A DNA stretch of 62,899 nucleotides from Bacteroidales bacterium (lineage in GTDB: Bacteria; Bacteroidota; Bacteroidia; Bacteroidales; Marinilabiliaceae). Location: positions 1-62,899 of the forward strand of contig JAKSLF010000016.1 in NCBI GenBank assembly GCA_024401355.1, written 5' to 3'. Positions 37,330-46,294 of the stretch are shown here, in pieces. The notes beneath the pieces were generated by a model. It did not search any database and was not told the origin of the DNA. It saw nothing but the letters and a program-made list of their open reading frames with translations. Position numbers and translations under genes: made by a program. How positions within the stretch are numbered: the stretch's first letter is position 1; the number at the start of each line of letters is the position of its first letter.

Positions 37330-39960
37330 CTAGAAGTCGCCTCCCATAGAGCCTCCATTCTGTCCACCGTCGTCATCGCCGCCTTGTTCCATTGGGCCTT
37401 CAGGCTTCTTTTTGTTGTTGTTCATGTTGCCGAAGCTCCATGCGATTTGAATCATGCCTCGGCGGCCGCCTCTCCATGACTCGCTGTCCTGTCTGAAACC
37501 TACGCCACTGGTTTCGCTTCTGAACTTACGTGATGCGAGAAGGTCTCGTCCATTGACAGCAACGGTGAGTTTCTTGTTGAAGAACGTCTTTCTCATACCC
37601 ATGTCGAGGTTGTAGTTGGCCTTGCGTTTACCCTGGGTGATTACTCTTGCTGCGTTGTAGTTGAAAGTGGTCTGGAAAGATATTTCCTTTGGAAGCATTA
37701 CAGAAGCCAGTACTTTTGCGTTCCATGAGAAGTCGTCGTCGCTATTGACAACGATTGGGTAAGTCTTGCCATCTGAAAGCTTGTAGTCGAAAGTTCCGCC
37801 ATCGAGCTTATAATAATAGAAGTTGATGGTTGATGTGAGGTCCAACCTTGTAAACAAACGGTTTTTTACGATAATTTCCAGACCAGAATTGAGATCCTTG
37901 GCCATATTCTCGGTAGTAGAGTATCGAATGCCATTGTCTATGTAGCTGATGCGCTGCATGATGTTGGTTGACGGACGATAGTATGCCGAGAGTGAAAGAG
38001 TATGATTGTCCCAAGTTTTGATATAGTTGAACTCGAGCGAATTGCTATAAGTTGGTGTCAACTCTGGATTACCATACGAGATGTTTGTTGAGTCGGAGAT
38101 GTTTTTGAATGAATTGAGCTGTCCGCCCCATGGACGACGCAAACGTCGAGTGTAGTTGAGCTGCAATTCCTGGCTTTCGCTAATGTGATAGCTGAGGTAA
38201 GCAGTAGGGAACATCTTGAAGAAACTCTTTTTGAAAGTCTCTGATTCTCCGCCTTTGAATTCGGCAGCGTAGTCTTTACTTTCTGCATCGACATTCCATC
38301 CTTCGCCTCTCAGACCTAGCTGATAGCCGAACGCTTCGTTGATCTTTTGCTGCCAGTTGAGGTAGACGGCATGGATGTTAGAATCGTATATGAAGCGATT
38401 GTATAGGCTTTCGTTGATTGCGAGGTTATGTGTGTCAATAGATTGTACTCCATCCTGTGGGTTGAAAGACGTAGCTGGTGGGTTGAAAGTCTTAGTTGGT
38501 GAGTTCTGGTGTGAGAAATCGCCCTTATATCCAGCCTCGATTTTGATGTCGTCAGTTATTGGCTGCTGATAGTCGAGCTGTACTTCCCAGTCCTTGTGCT
38601 TGTTGTCCATTTCCTGCTTCTGGTATGAAATAACGTCCTGGTCTGTTATGTTGACCAATTCTTGTTGGTTGAAAACAGGTGTGTAGTGTGAAGTCTGAAG
38701 GTATTCGGTTTCTCCATCCATATTGAAAATGCCTCTTGAAATAGTCAAGTCAATATCATGTCCAGTCTTCCATTCGTGACGGTATCCGAAATTGAAATTG
38801 ATCATTCGCATATCGTTGTCGCTGTTGTTGTCTCTTCGGCGGTCCATGCGGTATCCGAGAGTGCTGTATCCGGGATAGTCGGCACTTTCATATTTATATT
38901 CTTGTTTGTTTTCTCCACCGCCATTCATGCTCATGAAGCCCAATGTGAGGTCGTCATGCATAGTGATGTGCCAAGTCAAACCTGCACGGCCGAAGATGTT
39001 GAGACCTTCGTTTTTGCCTTTGTTTGTTGAATTCAGATAAGAAAGTGGAGTGCCGAATGGTGCAATTGAGCTGTTTTCTGTAGCCTGAAGGTTGTCACGG
39101 TCTGTAAATCCGCCACTTTTCATCTTTCGTCTGCCGACACCGATGTTGCCGTATGCATCGATGATGCCGCTTGAGAAATTGATATTGGCACCGATTCTGA
39201 AACCTTTGTTTGTGTTGGCGTTAGCCTGAATGCCACCATAATAACCTGCTTTGCGGTCGCGTTTGAGTACGATGTTTATGATACCGGCAGAACCTTCGGC
39301 AGAATATTTTGACGAAGGATTACTGATGACCTCGATGTGGTCTATGCTTTCGGCAGGCAGCTGCTGAAGGATGTCGCCTCGGTTGTCGCTTGTCATGCCT
39401 TGAGCCTTACCATTTATCCATATTGTTACAGATGACGAGCCGCGCAAAGATATATTACCTTCGGCATCAACCTCGACAGATGGAATGTTTTCGAGCACTT
39501 CGCTAGCCGAGCCACCAACAGAAGCAATGTCCTGGTCGACGTTGAACACCTTCTTGTCTATGTCGAGTTTCATAGTCTGCTTCTGTGCAACAACAGCGAC
39601 CTCTTCGAGCTGTTCGGAGTCTTCCTCGAGTACGATTTTGAGTTTTGCCTTATGTTGGTTCTGGCTGCTAAGAACGACGGTGCGAGATACAGGGCGGTAT
39701 CCCATCATTTGTATCTTAAGTTGAAAAGTTCCGTCGTTGACTCCAGGAATAGTGAAGTCGCCATTTATGTCACTGATGGTTCCCTTGACCATTGTCGTCC
39801 CGTCCTGCTGGTAAAGGATGACGTTGACAAATTCCATAGGATTGCCTGCTGCGTCATTGATTTTACCTTCTATAGATCCTGCCATTGCAAGTGTTGTCGT
39901 CACTAGAAGTGAGAGCATGATTGAGAGGCGTCGAAAAGCCTGTGACATTTTGTTTTTCAT
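37330..39960 (-). CDS. Outer-membrane beta-barrel receptor of the TonB-dependent class (OMP_b-brl_3 type)
   Basis: An 876-residue outer-membrane protein with a signal peptide (SIMLSLLVTTTLAMAGS). It has an N-terminal CarboxypepD_reg-like domain (IEGKINDAAGNPMEFVNVIL), a plug domain (about 120-230: GGSASEVLENIPSVEVDAEG, SSVTIWINGK, DHIEVISNPSSKYSAEGSAG), then a large C-terminal barrel. The C terminus is Gly/Asp-rich. No SusD partner is adjacent, so the ligand is unknown. The frame extends upstream to a TTG, but a promoter at 40012-40019 and the signal peptide favour ATG 39960. Confidence 0.88.
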   Translation of the reverse strand: MKNKMSQAFRRLSIMLSLLVTTTLAMAGSIEGKINDAAGNPMEFVNVILYQQDGTTMVKGTISDINGDFTIPGVNDGTFQLKIQMMGYRPVSRTVVLSSQNQHKAKLKIVLEEDSEQLEEVAVVAQKQTMKLDIDKKVFNVDQDIASVGGSASEVLENIPSVEVDAEGNISLRGSSSVTIWINGKAQGMTSDNRGDILQQLPAESIDHIEVISNPSSKYSAEGSAGIINIVLKRDRKAGYYGGIQANANTNKGFRIGANINFSSGIIDAYGNIGVGRRKMKSGGFTDRDNLQATENSSIAPFGTPLSYLNSTNKGKNEGLNIFGRAGLTWHITMHDDLTLGFMSMNGGGENKQEYKYESADYPGYSTLGYRMDRRRDNNSDNDMRMINFNFGYRHEWKTGHDIDLTISRGIFNMDGETEYLQTSHYTPVFNQQELVNITDQDVISYQKQEMDNKHKDWEVQLDYQQPITDDIKIEAGYKGDFSHQNSPTKTFNPPATSFNPQDGVQSIDTHNLAINESLYNRFIYDSNIHAVYLNWQQKINEAFGYQLGLRGEGWNVDAESKDYAAEFKGGESETFKKSFFKMFPTAYLSYHISESQELQLNYTRRLRRPWGGQLNSFKNISDSTNISYGNPELTPTYSNSLEFNYIKTWDNHTLSLSAYYRPSTNIMQRISYIDNGIRYSTTENMAKDLNSGLEIIVKNRLFTRLDLTSTINFYYYKLDGGTFDYKLSDGKTYPIVVNSDDDFSWNAKVLASVMLPKEISFQTTFNYNAARVITQGKRKANYNLDMGMRKTFFNKKLTVAVNGRDLLASRKFRSETSGVGFRQDSESWRGGRRGMIQIAWSFGNMNNNKKKPEGPMEQGGDDDGGQNGGSMGGDF

Positions 39961-40011
39961 CTGTAATCTTCTGATGTTGATTTGTGCCAAAATAATTGAT
40001 TATTATATTTG

Positions 40012-40019
40012 CAAAGTTA
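40012..40019 (-). promoter_or_regulatory. Promoter -7 element of the outer-membrane receptor gene
   Basis: On the minus strand TAACTTTG fits the -7 consensus; ATTG at 40040-40043 lies 20 bp upstream and matches three of four -33 bases. It lies 52 bp before ATG 39960. Confidence 0.65.
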
Positions 40020-40138
40020 GTCCATTGCGATGATTGGAGCAATAGTGTTTGTCGGTGAAAATAGGGTTTATATCGATATGATATATGCGATAAAGGGCTT
40101 TATTGCTTGTTGCCAAATGCTTTTTTGTAACTCTTGTA

Positions 40139-41503
40139 TCAGACCAAGACATTACGGACATAGTTGATGGTTTCTGTTCCTCGACAATATCCATGTTTGA
40201 CAACAGGGTCGGAATAGTATTGTGCATTAGCCTTCAGGAGTAGTGCGACTTCGACATTACCGTCCCACACGTCGGGGAGTTTGCCTTGTTTTTCGCTTAG
40301 TCGCATAGCGTCCATGATGTGTCCCAGACCAATATTATATGCAGCCAAAGTGAACTTTACACGTTCCTGCATATCGGGAATGTATTTTATGAGGCGAGCG
40401 TCAAGCCATTTGAGATATAGTATTCCAGCCTCTATATTTTGTTCTGGATGGCTTATGTCTTCCACACCAAATCGTTTGGCGGTCTCGGGCATGAGTTGCA
40501 TCAGGCCGCTAGCTCCGGCCCAACTGCGTGCTTCTGGATTGAAATGTGACTCTTGGTAGATTATGGATGAAATGAGCATCCAGTTGTATCTGTCATCGTC
40601 AGCAGTCAGTTTTTTTACTATCTCTTCGAAATCGTCTTGATAGGTGTCGGCTGTAGTTTTCTGGACATTGCTATGGATTTCGCGAGGGTCTATGACATAT
40701 TTTCTGTATATCTGCTTGAAACGTGTCGTGCGTTTGAATTCGCGCATCCAGTTGTCTATATCCTCCTTCAGTTTTGTTGCGTTAGTCCTAATGCCCCAAG
40801 CAAGATCATAGTCTGGCGAAATCGGTACGCTGACATCGATAGTAGGGTAGTACCATGCATTAGCACGAGCAATGTTTTCGAGAGCAACCGTCTGCTTTAT
40901 CTCGTTTTCGGCAACAAGCTGTATGATTTGTTCTACATCATAATGTTCTATAGGGTCGATGATGATGTTGTCGAACGAAGACGTGTCGTTGATATTTTCG
41001 ATAGCAGTTTCGTAGAATGAGTTGGCCAGCAGACTTATGGTGTCATTTCCGAGCATGCCGAGTGAGTCGGCTTTTATGTGTATCAGTCCGTTGTCGTTGC
41101 GCTGAATGAGTACGATTTTGCTTCGTCCGTATGGTTCGCTGAACGATATGCGTTGTTCGTTGATAGTGTCAGCAATGAGAGATGTAGCAATGATGTCTGC
41201 CTTGCCATTGTCGAGCATCTCGATGTTTAGTTCATTGTCGTTGGATACTATTATTTCAACTTCGACACCGAGTGTTTTTGCATATTCGTTAGTAAGGTCA
41301 TACTGGTAGCCGACAGCCATGTCCTTGCACACGAAATAGTTAAGGGAATTATAGTCGGTTACTATTCTGATTTTGCCTCTGCTGATGATGCTGTCCAAGT
41401 CGAAGTCGACAGGCTCGGTTAGCGATGTGGTTCGCTGATGCCGTCCACAAGAACAACATGTCAATAGAGTTATGGTGAGTATTGTAAATGCGACGGCTTT
41501 CAT
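40139..41503 (-). CDS. mltF: Membrane-bound lytic transglycosylase F-like lipoprotein
   Basis: A 454-residue lipoprotein (signal LTITLLTCCSC, several Cys near 16-19). The N-terminal part (about 35-270) is a family 3 solute-binding domain (IRIVTDYNSLNYFVCKDMAV, GYQYDLTNEYAKTLGVE); the C-terminal part (about 300-440) is an SLT lysozyme-like domain with the catalytic Glu in IYQESHFNP and GASGLMQLMPETAKRFGV. This is the MltF architecture, cleaving peptidoglycan with 1,6-anhydro products at the outer membrane. It is downstream of galM with a hairpin between. Confidence 0.9.
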   Translation of the reverse strand: MKAVAFTILTITLLTCCSCGRHQRTTSLTEPVDFDLDSIISRGKIRIVTDYNSLNYFVCKDMAVGYQYDLTNEYAKTLGVEVEIIVSNDNELNIEMLDNGKADIIATSLIADTINEQRISFSEPYGRSKIVLIQRNDNGLIHIKADSLGMLGNDTISLLANSFYETAIENINDTSSFDNIIIDPIEHYDVEQIIQLVAENEIKQTVALENIARANAWYYPTIDVSVPISPDYDLAWGIRTNATKLKEDIDNWMREFKRTTRFKQIYRKYVIDPREIHSNVQKTTADTYQDDFEEIVKKLTADDDRYNWMLISSIIYQESHFNPEARSWAGASGLMQLMPETAKRFGVEDISHPEQNIEAGILYLKWLDARLIKYIPDMQERVKFTLAAYNIGLGHIMDAMRLSEKQGKLPDVWDGNVEVALLLKANAQYYSDPVVKHGYCRGTETINYVRNVLV

Positions 41504-41540
41504 TGTTTTTCTTTTTTTTGTTATTGATTTGCAGATAAGA

Positions 41541-41571
41541 TAAGAGACCTACTAAAGGTGTAGGTCTCTTA
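41541..41571 (-). terminator. Strong hairpin after galM
   Basis: A perfect 12-bp stem TAAGAGACCTAC/GTAGGTCTCTTA with a 7-base loop, between galM and mltF. On the minus strand only a weak T-rich stretch follows, so termination may be partial. Confidence 0.65.
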
Positions 41572-41621
41572 TGGTATAGTCGAAAGTTCGATAATCTTCC
41601 GATGAAAGTACGTGTTTCAAC

Positions 41622-42665
41622 TTACTTTGTTCCGAAGCGGTAGACAGTAGTCTGTGTGTATGTTTCGCCTGGCTTGAGTAAAGTTGTAGGGAATTCTTTC
41701 TGGTTTGGCGAGTCAGGATAGTGCTGTGCCTCGAGTGCAAAACCACCGAATGAACCGAACTTGAGTGGTCCGCGGCTATAGTTGCCGTTGAGCCAATAGC
41801 CGGTGTAGAACTGGAATCCAGGTTCGGTAGTGAGGAGTGCCAATGTACGTCCGCTTGTCTCTTCGTATGCTTCTGCAGCAAGTCGAAGTTCGCCAGCGTT
41901 ACCATCTATGACGAAGTTGTGGTCATATCCGTCATCAGACATGTGAACACGTTCGCCAATTGAATGTTCGAGTGTGAAGTCGACCATAGTGCCTTTGACG
42001 CTTTCGATTTTTCCGAGTGGAATAAGAGTTTCGTCGGTTGGCGTATAGTTGCTTGCGTGCATCACAAGTTTAGTGTCGAGTATATCACCTTCGCCCTTGA
42101 GGTTGAAGTAGCTATGGTTTGTGAGGTTCAAGATAGTAGTCTTGTCGGTTGTAGCCTGATAGTTGAGCTGTAGTTCGTTGTTGTTGTTGAGTGTGAACAC
42201 AACAGTAACGGTGAGCTCGCCAGGGTATCCGTTCTCCATGTTGGCGCTGACGTATGACATTTTTACACCTACACGTCCTTCAGCCGAGAATTCTTCAGAA
42301 TTCCATATCTTTGTGTGGAACGAGCCAGTGCCGCCATGAAGGTGGTTAGGTCCGTTGTTTGTTTCGAGTTCATATACCTTGTTGCCGATCGAGAATTTGC
42401 CTGCCTTGATACGGTTGGCATATCTGCCGACTGTGGCGCCGAGGAACATTCCACTAGCAAGATATTCTGGGTCGATGTATGTCATTGGGTCGTCGAATCC
42501 AAGTGCTATTTCGCCGAGTTTGCCATTCTTGTCAGCAGTACGTATGCTCATTATTATGGCACCTATGTTAGTCAGTTTTACTGCTGTTCCATTGTCTGCC
42601 GTTAGTTCGTATACAAAGGCTTCCTGTCCTTCTACTAATCCGGCTGATGTCTTAGTGATATTCAT
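41622..42665 (-). CDS. galM: Aldose 1-epimerase (mutarotase)
   Basis: A 347-residue GalM-family enzyme interconverting alpha and beta anomers of hexoses. Motifs: GATVGRYANRIKAGKF, NGPNHLHGG, the catalytic His in NLTNHSYFNL and the catalytic Glu in FALEAQHYPDSPNQ. No signal peptide, so cytoplasmic. It lies 84 bp downstream of dapF on the same strand, not within a sugar operon. Confidence 0.94.
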   Translation of the reverse strand: MNITKTSAGLVEGQEAFVYELTADNGTAVKLTNIGAIIMSIRTADKNGKLGEIALGFDDPMTYIDPEYLASGMFLGATVGRYANRIKAGKFSIGNKVYELETNNGPNHLHGGTGSFHTKIWNSEEFSAEGRVGVKMSYVSANMENGYPGELTVTVVFTLNNNNELQLNYQATTDKTTILNLTNHSYFNLKGEGDILDTKLVMHASNYTPTDETLIPLGKIESVKGTMVDFTLEHSIGERVHMSDDGYDHNFVIDGNAGELRLAAEAYEETSGRTLALLTTEPGFQFYTGYWLNGNYSRGPLKFGSFGGFALEAQHYPDSPNQKEFPTTLLKPGETYTQTTVYRFGTK

Positions 42666-42749
42666 ATAGTAGAAAATTGATTGTTTTTATAGTGTTATTT
42701 TGAGTCCAAAAGTAATTATATAAATCTTTAATTGCAAATAAATGTAAAT

Positions 42750-43553
42750 TTATTTTATACGCCAAACTCCTTCGAACACTTTTACTGCTGGACCACAAAG
42801 GTAAACGTGGGTATATTTGCTTCCATCGAAATTGAATGTTACCTTGAGTTTTCCACCTTTGGCGTTGATGTCGAAAGAGTTTTTATTTGTTCGTCTTGAT
42901 GCCGCAATAGATGATGCTACGATGCCTGTCCCACAAGCAAGAGTCTCACCTTCAACTCCTCGCTCGTATGTCCTTATTGAAATCTCGTTGTCTTTGTCGA
43001 TTGAAATGAAGTTGACGTTTGTGCCTCCCTCGCCAAATGATGTTTTGTCATAGCGAATTTGTGGTGCAGTCTTCATGATGTCGACAGCGTCAATATCGTC
43101 AACTATGCTTACAAAGTGTGGAACTCCGGTGTTGAGAAATATGCCTCCACAGATATCTTCCACTTTTACGACGTCTATCATTTTCAAGTCGACCCAATCA
43201 GTTGCGCAAGTAGCTTCGTGATGGCCATCATCGGCTATGAAATGGAACTTCTCTCCTTTCTTGACCACTCCTATTTCTTCAGCAAATGCACATATACATC
43301 TTGCGCCATTTCCACAGAAGGATGCCAATGAACCGTCGCTATTATAATATTTCATTCTGAAGGAGAATCCGTCCTCGTTAGACAGCAATAGAATTCCATC
43401 TGCACCGATACCGAATCGTCTGTCACAAAGTTTGGCTATTTCGTCAGTAGTCAAAGTGCTGTATCTTCCCGTCCTGTTGTCGAGCATCACGAAGTCGTTG
43501 CCGGCTCCCTGATATTTCATGAAATTTATTGTGTCTGGCGATATGTTGTCCAT
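42750..43553 (-). CDS. dapF: Diaminopimelate epimerase
   Basis: A 267-residue enzyme making meso-diaminopimelate for peptidoglycan and lysine. Both active-site Cys are seen: FCGNGARCICAFAEE and ACGTGIVASSIAA; GAGNDFVMLDN opens the protein. It lies 20 bp after the NusG-like gene and is probably in an operon with mltG and ftsE, all envelope functions. Confidence 0.96.
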   Translation of the reverse strand: MDNISPDTINFMKYQGAGNDFVMLDNRTGRYSTLTTDEIAKLCDRRFGIGADGILLLSNEDGFSFRMKYYNSDGSLASFCGNGARCICAFAEEIGVVKKGEKFHFIADDGHHEATCATDWVDLKMIDVVKVEDICGGIFLNTGVPHFVSIVDDIDAVDIMKTAPQIRYDKTSFGEGGTNVNFISIDKDNEISIRTYERGVEGETLACGTGIVASSIAASRRTNKNSFDINAKGGKLKVTFNFDGSKYTHVYLCGPAVKVFEGVWRIK

Positions 43554-43573
43554 TTCTGTTGTGTTTTTTGTTG

Positions 43574-44158
43574 TCAGTCCTCTATATCTTCAACTGTTTC
43601 GAAGTGAACATTGTCGTTAAGGTCGACAATCATTGTGACACCAATGGCGGTGAGCAGGATGTTGACCTTTTTGGATGTCAGGTTCTCAACGACTCCGATA
43701 GCTCCTGTCATTGGACCTGTGAGAATTCTTACTCTCTTGCCTTTGCGCAAGAGTCGGCTTTCTATTTCTACCGAGAGCATGCTGTCTACGGTTTTCTTCA
43801 TTGCCTCTATTTCTGCCTCTGGTATAACTACTGGATGACGATCTTTAGAAACGAAACCGACATATCCAGGAGCCTCGAATACCTTTTGTCTCTCGCGGTT
43901 GGCGTCGAGATATACGAAGCAGTATGAATTTATCATAGGCACTTCAATCAGCTTCTTTCTGTCTGACCACTTGTGCAGTTCCTTGCGCATTGGCACGTAT
44001 GCGGTATATCCAAGGTCGGTGAGGTGAGTATATATTTTTTTCTCACATCGGCTTTTGGTATAAATTGCATACCATTTTCTTTCGTATTTGACTTCCTGCT
44101 GGTTGTCGGTGTCTTTTTGGATAGACTTGATAAGCTGCTCTTTAGATGTTGCTTCCAC
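43574..44158 (-). CDS. NusG-like (UpxY-family) transcription antiterminator
   Basis: A 194-residue NusG paralogue. The NGN domain (about residues 26-125) starts KWYAIYTKSRCEKKIYTHL and includes SYCFVYLDANRERQKVF; a KOW-like C-terminal domain (about 135-190) has GKRVRILTGPMTGAIGVVEN. In Bacteroides, UpxY proteins lead capsule operons and act on them. Here the gene sits between ftsE (10 bp) and dapF (20 bp) with no capsule genes next to it, so its target is unknown. Full length and apparently intact. Confidence 0.85.
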   Translation of the reverse strand: MEATSKEQLIKSIQKDTDNQQEVKYERKWYAIYTKSRCEKKIYTHLTDLGYTAYVPMRKELHKWSDRKKLIEVPMINSYCFVYLDANRERQKVFEAPGYVGFVSKDRHPVVIPEAEIEAMKKTVDSMLSVEIESRLLRKGKRVRILTGPMTGAIGVVENLTSKKVNILLTAIGVTMIVDLNDNVHFETVEDIED

Positions 44159-44168
44159 AGTTTCTTCG

Positions 44169-44903
44169 TTAATTCATGAAGTCAAATTCAAAAGGCTCGT
44201 CCTGATGTTCGCTGACCATCGAGTTTTCGCATTTCAGTGTTCGTGCGTGATAGTTTCTGACGACAGTATAGTTGTGTGTCGCCATCACGATGGTTTTGCC
44301 TTCCTTGTTAATTTGGACAAGAAGTTGCATGAGTGCGTCGGTTGTATCAGGGTCGAGGTTGCCTGTTGGCTCGTCGGCAAGTATGAGTTCAGGGTTGTTG
44401 AGCAGTGCACGTGCTATGGCAACTCTCTGCTGTTCACCTCCTGATAGCTGGTGTGGCAGCTTGTATCCTTTGTGAACCATGTCAACTTGTGAAAGTACCT
44501 CTCTGATTCGTCGGTCCATTTCATTTTTTGACTTCCATCCAGTCGCTTTCAAGACGAAATTAAGGTTGTCGTATACTGTTCTGTCTGACAAGAGTTGGAA
44601 GTCCTGGAATACTACTCCCATGCGTCGACGGAGAAAAGGAACCTCTTTGTCGCGGATCTTTCCCAAGTCGTAACCAACAACAAAACTATCGCTGCCAGAA
44701 TATGGCAATTCGGAGTAGAGTGTCTTGAGCAGACTCGATTTGCCGCTGCCGACACGTCCTATGAGATATACAAAGTCGCCCTGCTTGATGTCTAGGTTGA
44801 CATCGCGCAATACGATGTTTTCTTCCTGCATCACCGTAGCACCTCTCAGTTCTATGATGTTGCCTTCAGAATTAACAAATGGTCTGTTCTCTGTTTTTGC
44901 CAT
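44169..44903 (-). CDS. ftsE: Cell-division ATP-binding protein FtsE
   Basis: A 244-residue ABC ATPase. Walker A is [11 protein letters not shown], the signature is [16 protein letters not shown], and Walker B is [12 protein letters not shown], with the FtsE/LolD-like ending. FtsE with membrane partner FtsX activates peptidoglycan hydrolases at the septum; no ftsX is adjacent. The open frame reaches to 45071, overlapping mltG, but homology starts near the ATG at 44903, giving a 25-bp gap to mltG. Confidence 0.88.
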   Translation of the reverse strand: MAKTENRPFVNSEGNIIELRGATVMQEENIVLRDVNLDIKQGDFVYLIGRVGSGKSSLLKTLYSELPYSGSDSFVVGYDLGKIRDKEVPFLRRRMGVVFQDFQLLSDRTVYDNLNFVLKATGWKSKNEMDRRIREVLSQVDMVHKGYKLPHQLSGGEQQRVAIARALLNNPELILADEPTGNLDPDTTDALMQLLVQINKEGKTIVMATHNYTVVRNYHARTLKCENSMVSEHQDEPFEFDFMN

Positions 44904-44928
44904 AGGTTTTATATAATGTATTGACGTT

Positions 44929-45990
44929 TTATCTATATATTTTCCTTTTGTTGAGTTCCTGCTGGTATAGTGCAGCATTGCGCGAATGTTCAGCATTTGT
45001 GCGTGCGAAGTTATGGCGTCCCGATCCATCAGGACGTGCACACATAAATAGGTATTCGTGGTCGGCTGCATTCAATACTGCATCGATAGCAGTTATCGAC
45101 GCTATACGTATTGGTCCAGGTGGAAGTCCTGCATATTTATATGTATTATAAGGCGACTCTACTTCCATGTCCTTTTTCAGGATGCGATGAAGAGTAAAGT
45201 CTCCCAAAGCATATTTGAGTGTAGGGCAGGCCTGTAGTGGCATGCCACGTTTTAGTCTGTTTATGTAAATTCCTGCTATGATTGGCAGTTCGTCAGTCTT
45301 GTTTGTCTCTTCTTCAATTATCGAACCAATTGTTGCTACTTCGATAGGAGTCAGTCCGAGTGAGTCTGCCTTGTGCATGCGTTTGTCGTTCCAGAAATGC
45401 TTGTATTCACGGTTCATTCGTTCCATCCATTGTTCTCCGCTTGTGTTCCACATGCATTGATATGTGTTAGGGATGAACATCGCTGGTATCGTTGCCTCTG
45501 TGAATCCGTATTTCTCTATCAGGTTTCTGTCGGTGAGTGCTACAAGTATGTCAACTGAATCGGCTTCCAGATTTCTCGACACGTATGATGCCAATTGTGG
45601 CATTGTCCTTACGTTGTTGAAAGTGACGTTGACTGGTGCCTGGTTGCCACTTCGTAGTCTGTTTATGAGGTCGTTGGCCGACATTCCGTCGTTTATCTCA
45701 TATCGTCCTGCTTTTACGTTGTTCTTGTAGTTCTTGATGTCAGAAAGGAATCTGAACTGCTCCTCATCTGTTAGCCATCCGTCAAACTTCAGAAGTTGGC
45801 ACACTTCTTCAAAATCTGAGCCTGTCGGTATGTAAAGCATCTCTTTCTTCTGCCCCTTGAGGTCTATGACTGGTCTCTTGAGGTATCCAAGAGCCCACAG
45901 ACCGATGCCAACGACAACAAGTGCTGTGATGCTTGCTATGACAATCATTTTGCCATTCGGACGTATGTTATGTAATTGCTTTATTGGCAT
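44929..45990 (-). CDS. mltG: Endolytic transglycosylase MltG
   Basis: A 353-residue single-pass membrane protein (helix MIVIASITALVVVGIGLWAL near residue 15) with a YceG/MltG domain: GRYEINDGMSANDLINRLRS, ATIGSIIEEETNKTDELPII with the catalytic Glu, GMPLQACPTLKYALG, and YNTYKYAGLPPGPI. It cuts nascent glycan strands. The open frame extends to 46059, but a promoter at 46030-46060 lies within that extension, so ATG 45990 is preferred. First gene of the mltG-ftsE-upxY-like-dapF run. Confidence 0.92.
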   Translation of the reverse strand: MPIKQLHNIRPNGKMIVIASITALVVVGIGLWALGYLKRPVIDLKGQKKEMLYIPTGSDFEEVCQLLKFDGWLTDEEQFRFLSDIKNYKNNVKAGRYEINDGMSANDLINRLRSGNQAPVNVTFNNVRTMPQLASYVSRNLEADSVDILVALTDRNLIEKYGFTEATIPAMFIPNTYQCMWNTSGEQWMERMNREYKHFWNDKRMHKADSLGLTPIEVATIGSIIEEETNKTDELPIIAGIYINRLKRGMPLQACPTLKYALGDFTLHRILKKDMEVESPYNTYKYAGLPPGPIRIASITAIDAVLNAADHEYLFMCARPDGSGRHNFARTNAEHSRNAALYQQELNKRKIYR

Positions 45991-46029
45991 ATCTAAAGAA
46001 TGTGTCCTGTTAATGACCTCTTTTCGTTG

Positions 46030-46060
46030 CAAAATTATAACATTTTTCATAAATGACAAA
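46030..46060 (-). promoter_or_regulatory. Bacteroidota-type promoter of the mltG operon
   Basis: On the minus strand TTTG (46057-46060) and TAATTTTG (46030-46037) are 19 bp apart, a close fit. The predicted start is about 30 nt before ATG 45990. Confidence 0.75.
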
Positions 46061-46094
46061 TAAACCGGAAGTCTTTGTTTAAACTCCCGGTTTA
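46061..46094 (-). terminator. Terminator of the kdu operon
   Basis: A 12-bp stem with TAAACCGG and CCGGTTTA at its base and one wobble. It lies immediately upstream of the mltG promoter and about 200 bp after the kduD stop; a TTTATTTG stretch follows on the minus strand. Confidence 0.6.
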
Positions 46095-46294
46095 TAGTTC
46101 ACTAACCTTACATTAATAATGAAACGAAAACAATCAATATATAAACGCTGTCACAGCGTTTTTATCTCTTTGAGAGAAAGCTCATCCGGGATTGTGAGTC
46201 GCTTCGACCGTCACGGCAGAAGAAAAATTCAAAAAAACACAAAACATTCAACAAATACAATAGTCCCGGATGTGCCTTCTTCCTTGTACCTTTG
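46095..46294. other. Spacer rich in inverted repeats, no gene
   Basis: About 200 bp with no ORF. A perfect hairpin AACGCTG/CAGCGTT (46144-46160) is followed by T5 on the plus strand. CATCCGGGA (46183-46191) pairs with TCCCGGATG (46264-46272), enclosing a smaller GTGA/TCAC hairpin near 46195-46215. The nested layout could be a structured RNA or the 3' UTR of kduD. Confidence 0.5.

Noticed and set aside
44904-45071. N-terminal extension of FtsE overlapping mltG
   Set aside because: The extension runs antiparallel to nothing useful, overlaps the mltG 3' end and lacks family homology; ATG 44903 gives a normal FtsE.
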